A stretch of DNA of 64,000 bases from Euryodendron excelsum (taxonomy: Eukaryota > Streptophyta > Magnoliopsida > Ericales > Pentaphylacaceae): assembly GCA_033060915.1 (NCBI GenBank), contig CM065377.1, positions 51,646,683-51,710,682 of the forward strand, given 5' to 3'. Made by a program: the position numbers and the translations under genes. The notes beneath the pieces are model-generated. The model was not told the origin of the DNA and ran no database searches. It worked only from the letters and a program-made list of their open reading frames with translations. Numbering within the stretch: position 1 is the stretch's first letter; the number at the start of each line of letters is the position of its first letter. Shown here piece after piece: positions 36,633 to 50,000 of the stretch.

Positions 36633-38203
36633 TGTTGGCTCAAAAGGCAACTCAAGATGGGGTGAATTGAGTTTTAAAAAAAATTAAAACATTTAAGATT
36701 AATTAAAACTAATCTAATCAATGGAACAGTAGTTCAAGATGTATGCAATACAATGTAGACAATAATGAAATGAAAACAGAGTACAAGAAAGCACACCAAG
36801 ATTTATCCAAGTTCAATCACAATTTGTGGTCTACGTTCTTACTCCAAGATCCCTTTAAAATTGTCTTCCACTATGCAATCTCCAATTACAAAGTAAATGC
36901 TAATTTTCAAAGTACTCAACTCACTTTTACATAAGAACTTCTTTCTAAATTTTTCCAGCTACCAAGTAGTTTTATCCAAGATCCACTTCAATTTATAAGT
37001 GTTTTTCTTTTATAAAAGAACACTCCAACTTTCACTTACAAGTGTATGAAAGATATACAAACAAAATACAAACTCTCTAAGAATAGTAGATAGGAATTGA
37101 ATAGCTCACTAATTGTCAACGTGAAGACAAAGAGAATTTTCAGATTTTTCAGCTCAATCAATCAGTGAAGGTTATATCTCTTATCCATAAATGTATTTGG
37201 AGGCTTATATATAAAGTCCTAAATTGATTTCATCCGTTAGAGGTTGTTGCAACTTCATTAAATGCGTGCCTACTTTATATAACGTTTAAAAATATAATCG
37301 TTAGTCCCCAGACGTCGACACTTGACTTTCATGTGTCGACACATCAAATCTGCATTTCTTAGAATTTATCCACTATCTTCATGTGCCAACACATCAAACC
37401 CATGTGTCGACACATCACCCAGAAAATATTCTTCATGCTTTCCTTAATCAGTTTAGCTTTAAATAATCTGGGGATGTTTAAGGGATCTTCTCTTTGAGGT
37501 ATGATGTTCTTTAAAAATACTTAAGATCTTCAAGAAATCTTTTCTTTGGGGTATGATGATACTTCAAAGTCTTTAAGCTAATGAGATTATACAAGAATGT
37601 CTTCAATTCAATTTAAATTGAATTCATTTTGGTTTTTTCTAAATCTTCTCTTGGATTCTTCAAGAAGTTTTTGCACACATGATGAATTCTTCATTTGAAT
37701 CGCCTTCAATCTCTTTGAGTTCAAGTTAACTTCATTGAGTCTTTAGAAGCTTGATGAAGTCTACTTTTGAGCACCTTTAATACACATCAACTTTAATGAA
37801 TCTTCGTAGCTCTGATGTAGTCCTCTTTTGAATTCTTTATAGAGGATTTTGCAGACATGTTGAATTCTCTTTTTGAACACCTTCAATCTCTTCAAATTCA
37901 AATCATTTTCAATTAGTCTTTTCATATTCAATGAAGTCTTCCTTTGAGCAGCTTTAATCTCTTCGAATGCAAATCATCTGTTTGAAGTTTGAATAGATGC
38001 AATTGCTTTGTTTTGGTATAAGACTTGACTTTGAGTGCATTACTTGAACTTGTAAATGTTATGCATCCATTTTGATATGAATTAGACTTTAAGTCAAATT
38101 TTAAGTCTAAATTATAATCCTTATTAATCTGCACACTAATTAAATGCATTAGTAAACTAACACAATATTTAATTATCATCAAAATTAAGACGTGGAGTCA
38201 ACA
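36633..38203 (+). mobile_element. Probable solo LTR of an LTR retrotransposon (1571 bp)
   Basis: The segment opens TGTTGGCTC and closes GGAGTCAACA, the TG...CA ends of an LTR with a short inverted repeat. The five flanking bases are ATTAT on the left (36628-36632) and ATCAT on the right (38204-38208), a near match to a 5-bp target duplication. A TATA-like TATATATAA lies at 37206-37214, where a U3/R boundary could be. The palindrome ATGTGTCGACACAT occurs at 37331-37344 and 37402-37415, with a variant at 37381-37394. No gag, pol or primer-binding site follows. Alternatively it is a TIR element with 9-10 bp ends. Confidence 0.5.
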
Positions 38204-40109
38204 ATCATTTATCTCTCTAAATGTATAGTCATCATTCAAACACTAAGGACGCTATCTATATTATTATAAATAGCAAAATGTTGTTAGGTGCTAATACTTT
38301 AAAGTTCCAACTCTTTTTTCTCATAATTTTAAATTTCTTAAAATATAGAAAACAAATGTCTTTATGTTATTGGTTGTCTTGTTACCATGATGACTATAAT
38401 AAAAAACTCCAATTAAACAGTAAGATTGGGTTGGTTGAATTTCAAATCTAATCAATACATAAGCTATTTTCTCGGCTTATAAGGATAATTCTCCAATTTT
38501 AAATTTTAAATTTTTTTGTGAAGATATTGCAATTTTCAAATATTATATAATATAGACACAAAATTTGTATCACCTCCACCTATAATTATCCATTAATCCA
38601 AATGTTAGTTAGAAATTCAATCACAATTTCTTTTCAAATTTTAATTGTTATCCATTGAGCTTCACAACTCCATCTATAAAATTCAACACAACCTTTAAGT
38701 CTATCGCATAATTTCTATAGAAGTCTGAGGCAGAGTGTTTGGCCATCATTGTATTATTTTTTAATTCATTACCATCATCCCGGTAGCAACATCCACCGCC
38801 CTCTCTACCTGCAGTTTAGAGGCTTCAACAGTGGTCTCCATTACTACAAACTCAGGAGCAGCCACCATCTCCAACACTTATTGAAATAAAATCCAGTGTT
38901 CATGGTACCTGTGTCCCCCTTAATTGTTATCGCTGATATAAATTTGCCCTTCTCCTATGTTTTGTCTAGGACCACAAGATTGATTATGCATGAGTTAATA
39001 GTTATTCTGGAAAAATTTGATAATGTCTAAGAGAAGTGGAAGATGGAGAAGAAGTTTTGGGTAATACGATAAAAGTTATAACAAGTATACATGGGAGTAA
39101 ACACTCATTGAGAGAATTTAACAATGCAGACCCTAAATCAAATGTTGTTATTGGATCTTAAGGTGAATTTTTTTTAAATCCACATTGAATCGAGTAGGTT
39201 GATAACCATAATCCTTTTTGGACTTCAGATTGTAATATTTAACTAACTAAAAAAAAAAATGACTTCAAATCCGGTTTTGGGTCCTTAAGTCCAAAACTTT
39301 CAACACAATTTTTATCAATTTTTTAGATTTTTAATTCGATTAATAACACATCATGTTTTGTGTTATTGGTCAATTTCTATCATAAACTAATCTTATTGGT
39401 CAAACATCATCCCAGTTTTTATCCTAACAAATCAACTGATATTTTAGTTATCTTATTAGGTATATATATATATATATATATTTAAAATTTAAAACAATTA
39501 ACCACTCTGTTAATTTAATCAATTGGGACTCCATCATTTATTTGAAAATTAAAATGACTAACTGTACTCATTTAAGCAATTGGGACTCACTAACAAATCA
39601 ATGGAAATGTAAAATATCTTAATCACTACGAATTTTGAAAATTAAAATAACTACTCTACTCGTTTAATCAATCATCATTTATTTGAAATTTAAAATCTCA
39701 AATTTTTGTGCATAGCACGAGTTTACTAGTTCATAGAAAAGTCCAAAGCTTCAGCCCGATCAAAACACGTCTCTCTAAACAATTGCTTTTCTTGTTAAAT
39801 AGGTTTTTAATCTCAATTGACAATTTCACAGATGTGTATATGCACAGCAGATATTTGTTTGTTTTATAAACCATATATGTGGTGCATGGTGACAGTATAA
39901 TTCTTGACTACCATTTGAAAAAATTAAGGTTTCAGAGGGTCTAGTTCAAACAAATCCCATGGAATTTTGATGACTGGACTAAGGAGTTCAATTCTATTTT
40001 TAGTGGCCTTCTATTATTCACTTCAGTTTTAATGAGAAATTAAAAAATTGATGATGGGTACTATAGGGTTATCCATTTTTACATCCCTAGATTCTTGAAT
40101 TGAGAAGCC

Positions 40110-40217
40110 ATGGCTGGACGTAATGATAATGATTCAGGTTCATATGAGAAGGAATTAGTGAGGACACCAAAGATGGCCCCAAAGAGAGTTTCAGTTGAAT
40201 ACGAATTTGGAAAATAA
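40110..40217 (+). CDS. Small ORF of 35 codons with a strong start context (uncertain)
   Basis: The ATG lies in the favourable context AGCCATGGCTGG. The frame reads MAGRNDNDSGSYEKELVRTP and ends with VEYEFGK and TAA. Its composition is charged and hydrophilic, unlike the A/T-driven chance ORFs nearby. It could be a short peptide gene, the first exon of a lost gene or chance. I see no downstream exon or relative. Confidence 0.15.
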   Translation: MAGRNDNDSGSYEKELVRTPKMAPKRVSVEYEFGK

Positions 40218-42609
40218 TTCTCCATTCTCTGTTGGGTTCGAGGTTTGAGAATTTTGGAATTGGGTTACCAAAATTTGTTACTCCGTTATTGAGAGAGGAA
40301 AGAGGAGGGACTCATGACGGAAGAAACGCAACGAGAAGAGAGAAGGGAGGAGAGAGGGAAAATATTTATGAACTGTTGGATTTATTTTTGCACACATGAC
40401 ACCATGAGAGGTAGAGTATGGAGGAATATAGAGAATTGAGTCTGGAGGGGGCTGTGCCCGTTTGAAAGATCTTCTAATCACTGGGTTAGCTCTGCTCCAC
40501 TGTTTGTGGTTTGTTGAGGTTGAAAATTTGAAATTGCCAAAAAGATAAAATTCTAAATTCAGTTTGTCAGGATATAAGAGACATTGTTAAAAAGACATAC
40601 GTACCAGATTGTCATTGTAGATTTGTAGGGATTCAGACGCCAGCCTTTTGTTTTTGCCTTTTGCCTGATTCTAAGTTGTATGGTATTTCTAATTAAGTTA
40701 CCTTGGGGAGGGGGAAACTTCAATAATTGGACTGCCCATAGATTTTTTTTTGAACTTTTTATTAATGGATGATAAGAATCATAGACCATTGCTCCACAAG
40801 ATTAAGGATCATTCCAAAACCATGAGAAATTATTTTGTGCTACTGGAGCTTCAGGTCACATTAACTTCTCTTTTTCACAAATATAATGGGTCCCTCCTTT
40901 ATTAGAAGAGTTCTGTAGGTATAATTGGGACCCATTTAGTAGAAAATCTTGTATTTGTGAGAGGAATAAAAATGACATGATGCTTGAATAATACTAAATA
41001 TGTTTTTGAAGACCATAACATTTTTTTTAGGAAAATGCTATTTTTTAAAAAACATTTGTACAGAAAACCTACTAGAATGATGTGACAATAATATTTTTGT
41101 AAATAAGAACCACTATGATTGGTATTATGTTTTTAAGTGAATAACTCTTATTTTGTATGAATTTTTCTATTTATATAGCATTACTCTCTTTTTTTATTAT
41201 GCGGTCAGGAGTCTCCAAACAGCAGATTAGTCAAAAACAGACTATTCATATTAGAATTAAAAAATTTACAAGAGATAAATATCTTGCAACCTGACCCTAA
41301 AAAAGTTTTCAAGTTTTGAACCTGAACATCTGGGTGTACAGCTACTCCTTACATTCACTGGCGGTAAGATAAAGAAATTAGTGGAAAGAGGGAAGGGGAA
41401 AAAAAAGAAACGAAATTAGTGCACTACTTCAAGTTCAATGTTGTACCTCATGTAGCAGCAAAAGGTTGCATGTAACATCAAAATTATGATCATAGGAAAA
41501 AAATGGGTACATATAAAACTTCAATATAAGGATGTAAAACCAACTAAGTTAATTGTGTTTAGATTGTTAAAAATTTATTCGAGATCAATTTGTTACACAA
41601 ACAAATTAAGTTTGAAGACATTTTAAAACTCACTATTTATTTTAGCTTGACTCAAATTTGACTTGATAAGTTTGTATTAAAACTATATAAAATGTTAGAT
41701 TACTTGAGCTCTACTTATGATCGGTTAACTAAAAGCTAGTTTGAGTTTGATTGTCAAATAAACAAAGCTTAAACAATCACTACTTAGCTCAGTTCGACTT
41801 GACTTGTTTATATATACTTATACCTTACACTATTGTTTATAGAACCAAAATACGCAAAAGAATATTTCAAATTTGGGTTATGCTATACAAATAGAAAATT
41901 TATACAGAATGATAGGTGTGAATAAGAGTTTTTTATTTAAAAAATAAAACACTTATCATAATGACTTTTAGTTAAAAAACTGTCACTATCACCATCAAAT
42001 CACTCTAGTAGGCGTTCATGAATAAAATTTCTATAAGAATAACATTTTTCTTCAAAATTTTTATGTCAAGTTGGACTTCATGTGGCTGCTAAGAGCTTGT
42101 AAAGAAAGTTCTCTTCGAATGACCCATTTGAGTCTTGATTTTAATCATGCAGAGGATTGAGATTTGAGAAAGTGAAATTGGAGGACTTATTTTCCCTGAA
42201 TAGTGGCTTACGGTTACATAGTTTTACCCCGCGTGCGTAGAGGTCTCATTATTTTTTGAGTTTTGAACTTGTGAGACTTAAATCGCAATGGATTATGATC
42301 TAAAATTTATTAGATCCCATACTTTTTTTCTTCTTTTCTTTCTTGGTCAATTTGCCAAAAGTGTAGTAGATACACAACTTTTCTATTAACAAGCATTTCT
42401 CTTTTTTTTTTTTTTTTGAAAAAACGTTTTTGAAGGAAATTTGGCTACAGAATGCTTTTTGTACTAAAAAATAGTGGTCCATTTGCCAAACACCACCTAC
42501 CATATTTTCTCTCACTGATCCAGATGCTTTGACTTCTAGACTAACAACTTAACAAGGTAGTGGTCAGACATTGCTAATGGTAATGTGGACCCATGAAAAA
42601 TGTTTAATT

Positions 42610-42835
42610 CTTGTAGGCTTTGTTTGGTTCTAAAATTTGATGACGAAAAGAAAGAAAAAGCAGAATGAAGGAGAGACTTAAATTGCTTGTTTGGTTGGGC
42701 TAAGAAAATGAGAATAAATGAGTAGACTTTTTTTTTCCCCCTGGTTTAATTACTCAAAAAACAAAATAACACGAAATTTGATTTCCTTTTCCTTGCACAA
42801 ATCTTAGGTCCAAACCTAGTAGTGTGAAAAAAATG
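42610..42835. mobile_element. Fold-back MITE-like element
   Basis: Opens with GGCTTTGTTTGGTTC, has a purine-rich arm (GACGAAAAGAAAGAAAAAGC), an inner TTGTTTGGTTGGGC, and a pyrimidine-rich arm (TTTCCTTTTCCTTGC), ending AGGTCCAAACC. The order of blocks is the same as at 21955-22200. Confidence 0.45.
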
Positions 42836-44008
42836 GGTCTGCTGTTTACCAAGTTAATGCACCATGATTACGAATTTAACACAATCCAAACACAGCCTTT
42901 GTTTATTACGTTTGATGTAAACATGTAATGGCCCACTTATACTTTGATCATTCATACTGAGAATGTAGCTATCACCTGCCACAGGATAAATAAATGAAAT
43001 GCTTATCCAAATAAATTTCAGTGGGGCCAAACTGAATTTTGCCACGTGGCACTTCACAGGCCACAACGCTGATAGATGTTTTAACCATTTACAAACAAGA
43101 AAACCTTTGATGGGGGCCCATGGACTGGCCCACAATGACTTGGCCAGGTAGCTGTCAAAACATTGAACCCAAGAAAATGCTTTCCAGTGTAGGCCCACTA
43201 TTTTCATTTGTGCTACAATCACTCCCTCAATAGAAAAAACCTACCGTGAAGTGTTTCCACTGTTTCAAAAACACTATCAAAAGTTCGAAAACACCATTGC
43301 TTTCATTGCTTTCATTTTTTTCGTATGACAACTTTTAAAAATTCATAAAACAATTTAAAATTGTTTTCTAAAACTGAAGTGTTTTTGAAAAAAAATAGTT
43401 TTTGAAAACAGCCTACTAACAGAAATTTCTGTACCAGTTTCCAGAACAGAAAACAGTTTTTGAAAAGAAATTCCAAATAGAAGGAAGAAGAATAGAATAA
43501 TGTAGTGATTGACTGCACGGTATCTCAAAATTGCAAGTAAGATCAATAGACATGAAGGACCAAATATTTCATTGAATTGAAGCACAATGCACACATCCAA
43601 TTGACTATTACAAGTGCAATATACATACTATTGGCAACATTACATACAACAAAATGAAAGACAAATACAAAAGACACAGCACATGGAAATAATCACAATT
43701 AGAAGAACCGCGATGCCAACTGACCTATGTATTGAGAGATAATCCCTTGCTTCTTCAACCTACAGCGGTAGGAGCTGAAACAGGTATCGCCTTAAGCTTT
43801 GCCGTTCAGAATCCTCAAAACTGTAACGCTTAATTATGGAAAGGAGCTGAAGATGGCAGCAAAATGTAGAAAGCAGCAAGACAAAATTGTGAGATCCTCA
43901 ATATGAACATGGTTAACTCTCATATGAATCATGTTAAAGGGTAACAGCCGAGCTACTGTTTTGACTCTTCAATGGCAATGTGTGTGGACGACAAGGTGGA
44001 TTACGGGA

Positions 44009-47000
44009 TTATGAGTCTTGAAGAACCAGATTTAGTTCTCGAGCACATTTCGCCAGCAAGCCACCCCTCCTACAGCAAATCAGGAGTAAAGAAACTTAAA
44101 AAGAGTTCTGAGCTGCCAAATCCACATTCTTGGCTACTTTTGACAAGAAAGCAAATCAAGCTATTCAACAATTAAATATGTTTGAAGGGTAGAAAAGAGG
44201 AAATAATTAAATTGGGTTTGGGACATCTTTGCAATAGGGGGCATGGTGCTCTGATATAGCCACTAGCTTATTTGTGTGGTGACAACCCCTTACTAACATC
44301 TCGAGAGTCTCCAATATACACTTCCAATACTCATCACATATCTACATGACTTTGGGAGAATGCTTTGCATAATTTGACATATTAGAAGACTCTAATGGAC
44401 TGTGGAGCATAGACAGAGATATGAGACAGATATGACATAATGCAGACACAACGACACTTCCAATTCTAAAAAATTTAGGTCATGGACACGGCATGAATGA
44501 ATACATTCACAAACTTCTATGTAGTTATGTTACATAAGAAGAATAACTGAATTAACAAGCTTACGTTCGTATTTACAATTGCAAAACTTGGATGATGAAG
44601 CTTACTGCATTTTCCTGAACTTTATTACCATGTCTTTTCCGATATAAGTGGCCATAGCATAATGCATAGTTTATTTTGTGTTTGTTCATATATGATGTCA
44701 CCTTTTAAAAAATGGTTTAGATAGATTTGGGCCATGAGCCACATCCCCAAGAATGTTGGCACTGCTCCTATAAAGAGATTTGCCGCATGGATTTTGTTAG
44801 GGAGTCCTCCCGGAGTGTGAAAAAATACGAAGTATCAGTGCCCAAAATGTGTCCAACACGAACACGGCTCATCCTATATGAGTTTGTGCTGCTTAGCTAA
44901 TAGACATCTCAACACTAGAATAAACAACCTAGACAGTAGACATGCAAATGCTGCAAGGCAAATCCCCAATAGTAGATGCATGGCAGGCTCAGTCAGTTCC
45001 TTTGTGTCGAAACCTCCGATTAAACAAATGGGCCAATCACATGAGCTTGGCAAAACATATAAATTAGAAGAATATATGAAAGTAGATATTAAAAAGGGCG
45101 AGGCATTCAAAGCAGAGCAAAATATAAAAGGTGCTTCAAGCAAGTCATTCTTAAAAACTTATTTAGAAAACAAACACACCCACACCCCAGTGACAGATAC
45201 CACATTCAAAGAGAAGGCTGAACCCCCAACAATCAGGAGTCAAAACCTCTTTGCACTCCTCTTCCACCTCAAAATGTCACTCGTGTAAACACGGGTAAAC
45301 ATGATTTAATGACACGCGTCCTTTCTGCGAAAGTAAGAACCTGTCTTGAGAGAAAGCAACCTAACCATGTAAACTTCCACCTCAAACACTGGGTCCTTTG
45401 ATTCAAGGGATAAAGCCAACGAGTTCAATTTTCAACCAAGTTTAGTGGCAGTCAGCCAGATCGATTACCAATTTATCAGCAAGCTAAATGGCAAATAGGA
45501 ATTGCCAATAACACCTCAACCTGATTTTCTTACGCTACGTAACAAGTTGACAAACTGAGAGTCAAGACAGCTTGTTTACCTTATAATCACTGGAAGAATT
45601 TTTTGGATCTTTTGCAGCTGGATAAAGCACTGATTGCAGCATTCAAGTCTGTAAATAAAATTTTCAAATAGAAGTTAGTGTGCAAAGCAAGTAATTCTCA
45701 TCCATTCACAGTCATACATTTAGAAGGGGTAAAATTTTAAAATGTCCTGTTAAATGTTAATAGTTGATACCTTTGCTCTGCATGAAGATCGACACCTATG
45801 GCTGGTGGTGCTGAAACGGTTGAGCGAACTACTGGCCCAAAGACTGCTACAAGCTTCAATAGAATCTCCAGGGAAATATTGGCATGCCTATACAATTGCA
45901 AATATTATTAAGATATCTGCCATGAACAAAGAAATAAAAGAGAATATTCCACGCAAATTCAAAATTTATTAACGGTCAATCAGAAAGAATTTTCCAAGGA
46001 ATCATTTGAAAATCTTAAAAGCTCCGTTGAGTATTATTACACAGGGCACTTGTTTCCCTCCTTTCCTATTTCCACACAGGAATAAGCAAACTCCAAATTT
46101 GTTATTAAGTTTCCCATAACTGAATGCCCAAACTCTTCCCATTTACTCAATGTATCCTTTTGTGTCTGTGTGTGTACTTTTTTCTTCTCATTTTCAAATG
46201 CGGGAACTCAAGATAATATCTAGTTTTTCTCTAGATTTTCCACACTTCCAGTGTAAAAAATTAGAATTATCCCCCAAAAGAAAAAAACTTTGTTTTGAGG
46301 TAATGACCTTGTTTGGTAAGAGAGAGATGGAGTGCTTTTGCCCCTGTCCCTTCCCGCCTTTTAGGGTGGGAAATACAAACAAAAACACACACGAGAAATA
46401 AAGCAGGAAGAGTTCTTATATTCACCGCTAGCTTAAACCCTTCCTCCATTAAAAGACTATTTCCTAAAATATAGACTATCATATAAAGTTGAATATATTA
46501 ACACATTACTAGAATGTTGGATTGGGTCCATTGGACTTGGTCAATAATCAGAACTTGAGAACCAGCCACCATGACAGTGTTATCACAGGTTATGTCAGAT
46601 TTCATCAGTTATGTTAGAAGTTCATAGGCCATAACCAACAATGACTACACACAGATGCTACAACATTCCATGTCAATGTTTTATGACCCCTGGCAACATA
46701 AGCAGCCGCTACTCATGAAAAGTTTACCTTTCTATCTTGCTATCCAGTAAACTCAAAAGCACAGGCAGCAAGTAAGAAAACAGATCTAAGGTGAGAATCT
46801 CCATTTTCTCCTTGAGAACACTAATTAGGTCTGCTTGTACCTACACCAGGTAGGAATGAACCTTCAGGAAATTAAACAAGCACAAGACTGGTTGCCAGTA
46901 GGAACCATCAGAAACAGAACAAGCAACACACATGAAATCCTCTAATAAATACCCACAGAATGATCAGGCAACTTCTTCACGGCATCTATAGCGCCTTTAA

Positions 47001-50000
47001 TATCATTCCGTTCCCAAAAATGTCGCACCACCTGCATGTTCATTATAATTTTATATTCTTCAAAGCCTTATATAAAACAATACATGAAAATGGATTATCA
47101 GCAGCATTACAAACACCCAGCAGCACATTTAAATGTTCTGGCAATGAAGGTTGATGAGCATGACATTTAAAGACTACTTAAGACAGTCAAACATGTAGGC
47201 CTCTGAAGGTCAACTTATTTATGCTCAGATGCATTTGTTCATGTCAAGTTGGACATTAAAATGTTCTAGCAATGAAGGTTGATCAGCATGACATTTAAAG
47301 ACTACTTAAGACAGTCAAACATGTAGGCCTCTGAAGGTCAACTTATTTATGCTCATATGCATTTGTTCATGTCATGTTGGACAATACTAATAGAGGAAAA
47401 TTACTAATAGATGAGGTAATATCAGCAAGTCAGCACCAATAGTAAAAATCACATCCATGGACCTGCTAAACTTACCTGTAATTTTGTCAAGCGGGACCGA
47501 AGGGTACTCAAGAATACATCATGACTCTGCATCAGATCTTCAGTAAAATTACTATCATTCGCAGATGTCAACTCCCTTCCAGTATTTTGTGGAGGCCTAT
47601 TCTGTAAGTTGCCAAGTACCATGTTGAATATTCAAAAGACTATTGGACAAAATCTAAGAATGTATCTACATTAGATGAGAGAGAGAAAAAAATTCAAAAA
47701 TATCAAGTTTTACATTATGCATTCCAGAACAATATCTCCAACACACCCCCCCCTCTTCCTCTCCTCTCTTCTCCTTCCTTTTTCCCTCCCCCCTAAGAAC
47801 CATGGATACGGACATGCCGACATGCCGACTTTAAAAAAATATAGGACACGATCCAGCAAAAAATTATATATTTTATGAATGTTGTCAGAGTTAATTACAC
47901 TTTGCACCCTTACAATTTATACCAAATCCCACTTCAGGACCTTCACTTTTATTTGTAGCAATTAAGCCCTTACACTTCTAATTTGTTACAATGTCAACCT
48001 TCTGCTAATCTTTTTTTGGGGAATAGATAAAAAAAATTGCACGTACAACCACATGGCCTTTTTTAAGGGGCAATATTTAAAATTATGCTCCTTTCCTAAT
48101 AATCTATCACAAATTCCTCTCAAATAACTCTAAAATCACGAGTGTAATCACCTCCGTGATGTATAAAATGTAATTAGACTTTATGTACAAACCACCAATA
48201 GACTCCCGTGCGATACACACGAGTCTTTGAGCATAAAAGGAATTGAATTTTTCATCTTTGTCTCTTGAAAAAGACCATGTGCTTGTCACATACAAATTTT
48301 TGTCTATCTATCAGACATAATTTAACAGAAATTTGACATTCCAACAAATTAGAAGTGTAAGGGCTTAATCGCTACAAATAAAAGTGAAGGTCCTAAAGTG
48401 AGATTTTGTGTAATGTATAAGGGTGCAAAGTATAATTAGCCCATTTTTTGATATGTCATGTATAGAAATATTTTACTCAAAGATAATGGGAAACATGCAG
48501 AATAATCCAATCAAATTTAAAAACCATGCATTCTATAGTTTAAACATCAAATTGAATATAAAATCACTTTGCTTTTATTTTACAATTAGATTCAAAGTTA
48601 TTAGAACGTGTTTCATATGTATAAGTGATGGATACTGGTGTCCAATTGACGGACACGTGTCCCCCAAGTGTCTAAATTGTGTCCAGTTCTAAAAACATAA
48701 CAAAATAATAGGACGCATTTGGTCGCGTGTCTGACACGTGTCAGGGGTGTGTCCGACACAGACACGGCACCCAAGGATCAAAATTTCATTTCGAGGGGTC
48801 GTTTTGGTTAGCTCGGAAACAAAAACGTTACGGAAATATTTCGGAAATGTTTCAAAAGTAACAAATATTAAAATAGTAAAATATCATCTTTTGTATAAAA
48901 ATTGTACACCTTTTATAAAAATTTTAAATTCGGGTTAATACAACTTATTGTTTAGGTATATAGCATTGTATTTTGGTGCATTTTTCTATATTTCAGTGTG
49001 TTTTGATTGTACTAATAGTGTTTCGGTCCCTTAGGAAACGGAAACGTTTTGGCCATTTTGGTGGAAACAAATGAAAATTTTATTCCTTGACGGCACCATC
49101 AAAACGAAGTATCTGTGCTTCCTAGCTCCCCCCTCTTTTACCACCCACTTCCCCATGATGTAACCATTACTTTGGCTGCTACGTTTGTATGAACTTTAAT
49201 CGAGATAGAGATTTAGAGAGCTGGATACTAATTCCTTAGGTACGGCATATCCCGCTTGCACCACTACTGTTACAACTTTCACTTCAAGTATGGTCCGTCA
49301 CATTAAAGCAAAGTACTACATTACTACAAAACAAAATCTAAACCCGACTGAAAAGTCATATCAAACAGCGGTCAAGGCTATCCAAAACCAGCAGCATGGA
49401 ACAACCCCAACTTACTTGTAGTGTTTAGAAATACGTGTTTACCAAAATATTGGTTCCAGCAAGGTATGAAAGACACACATAAAATAGTCTTGAGGGTCAA
49501 CTTGTAGATAATAAACAATGTAATGAATGGGTAAAGAGATGCAGCAAAACACACCTATATACTCTATAAAGAGGTCATGCTCAAGTCATATGCATGTTGT
49601 ACATACTAGGTTGGACATACGTGGATATGAAGATGAATGCATGACCAACAGGCAATTGACTTAAGTAAATGGAATTGACATAGATTTGACCTTCAGCAAC
49701 ATGCTAAGATACCTTGATTTACTGATACATTTATTTGTTAGTTTGCTTATTTGCCCACTAAAAGACAATGGTGAAGGAATTATTATCTATGGAAAAGTCC
49801 AAATTGACAATTAAAGATAGCGATTACACTGCAATCCCCTGACGTATTCGACAGTTGCAGGGATACCTCCTTCAAGTACTGAAAATAAGACTGCAACTAA
49901 TTAATTTTGCTGACAATTTGCAAAAAAATCCTTCCGTTAAAGGTCCTTTAAAGACCAAAACAGAAAATGTTGATTTCATCATTTTGGATATTTTATAACG

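Larger units (their letters stand above)
38204..44008. other. Intergenic region between the LTR-like segment and KTN80
   Basis: No gene model with splice sites was found. The region is AT-rich, with (TA)n at about 39461-39482, a diverged copy of the 5.6-6.0 kb dispersed repeat at 41520-41830, a MITE-like segment at 42610-42835 and a small ORF at 40110-40217. The final 500 bases probably contain the KTN80 3' UTR. The 122-codon minus-strand ORF at 42854-43222 has no recognisable domain. Confidence 0.55.

Noticed and set aside
20887..39482. Repeated (TA)n runs as origins or regulatory sites
   Set aside because: Simple microsatellites spread through AT-rich plant DNA with no associated genes.
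42854..43222. 122-codon minus-strand ORF
   Set aside because: No recognisable motif, no splice context and no start context of note; most likely chance in a locally GC-richer patch.
44878..45288. 136-codon plus-strand ORF in the KTN80 region
   Set aside because: It lies wholly inside KTN80 intron 17 on the opposite strand, has no recognisable domain and partly overlaps a repeat end.
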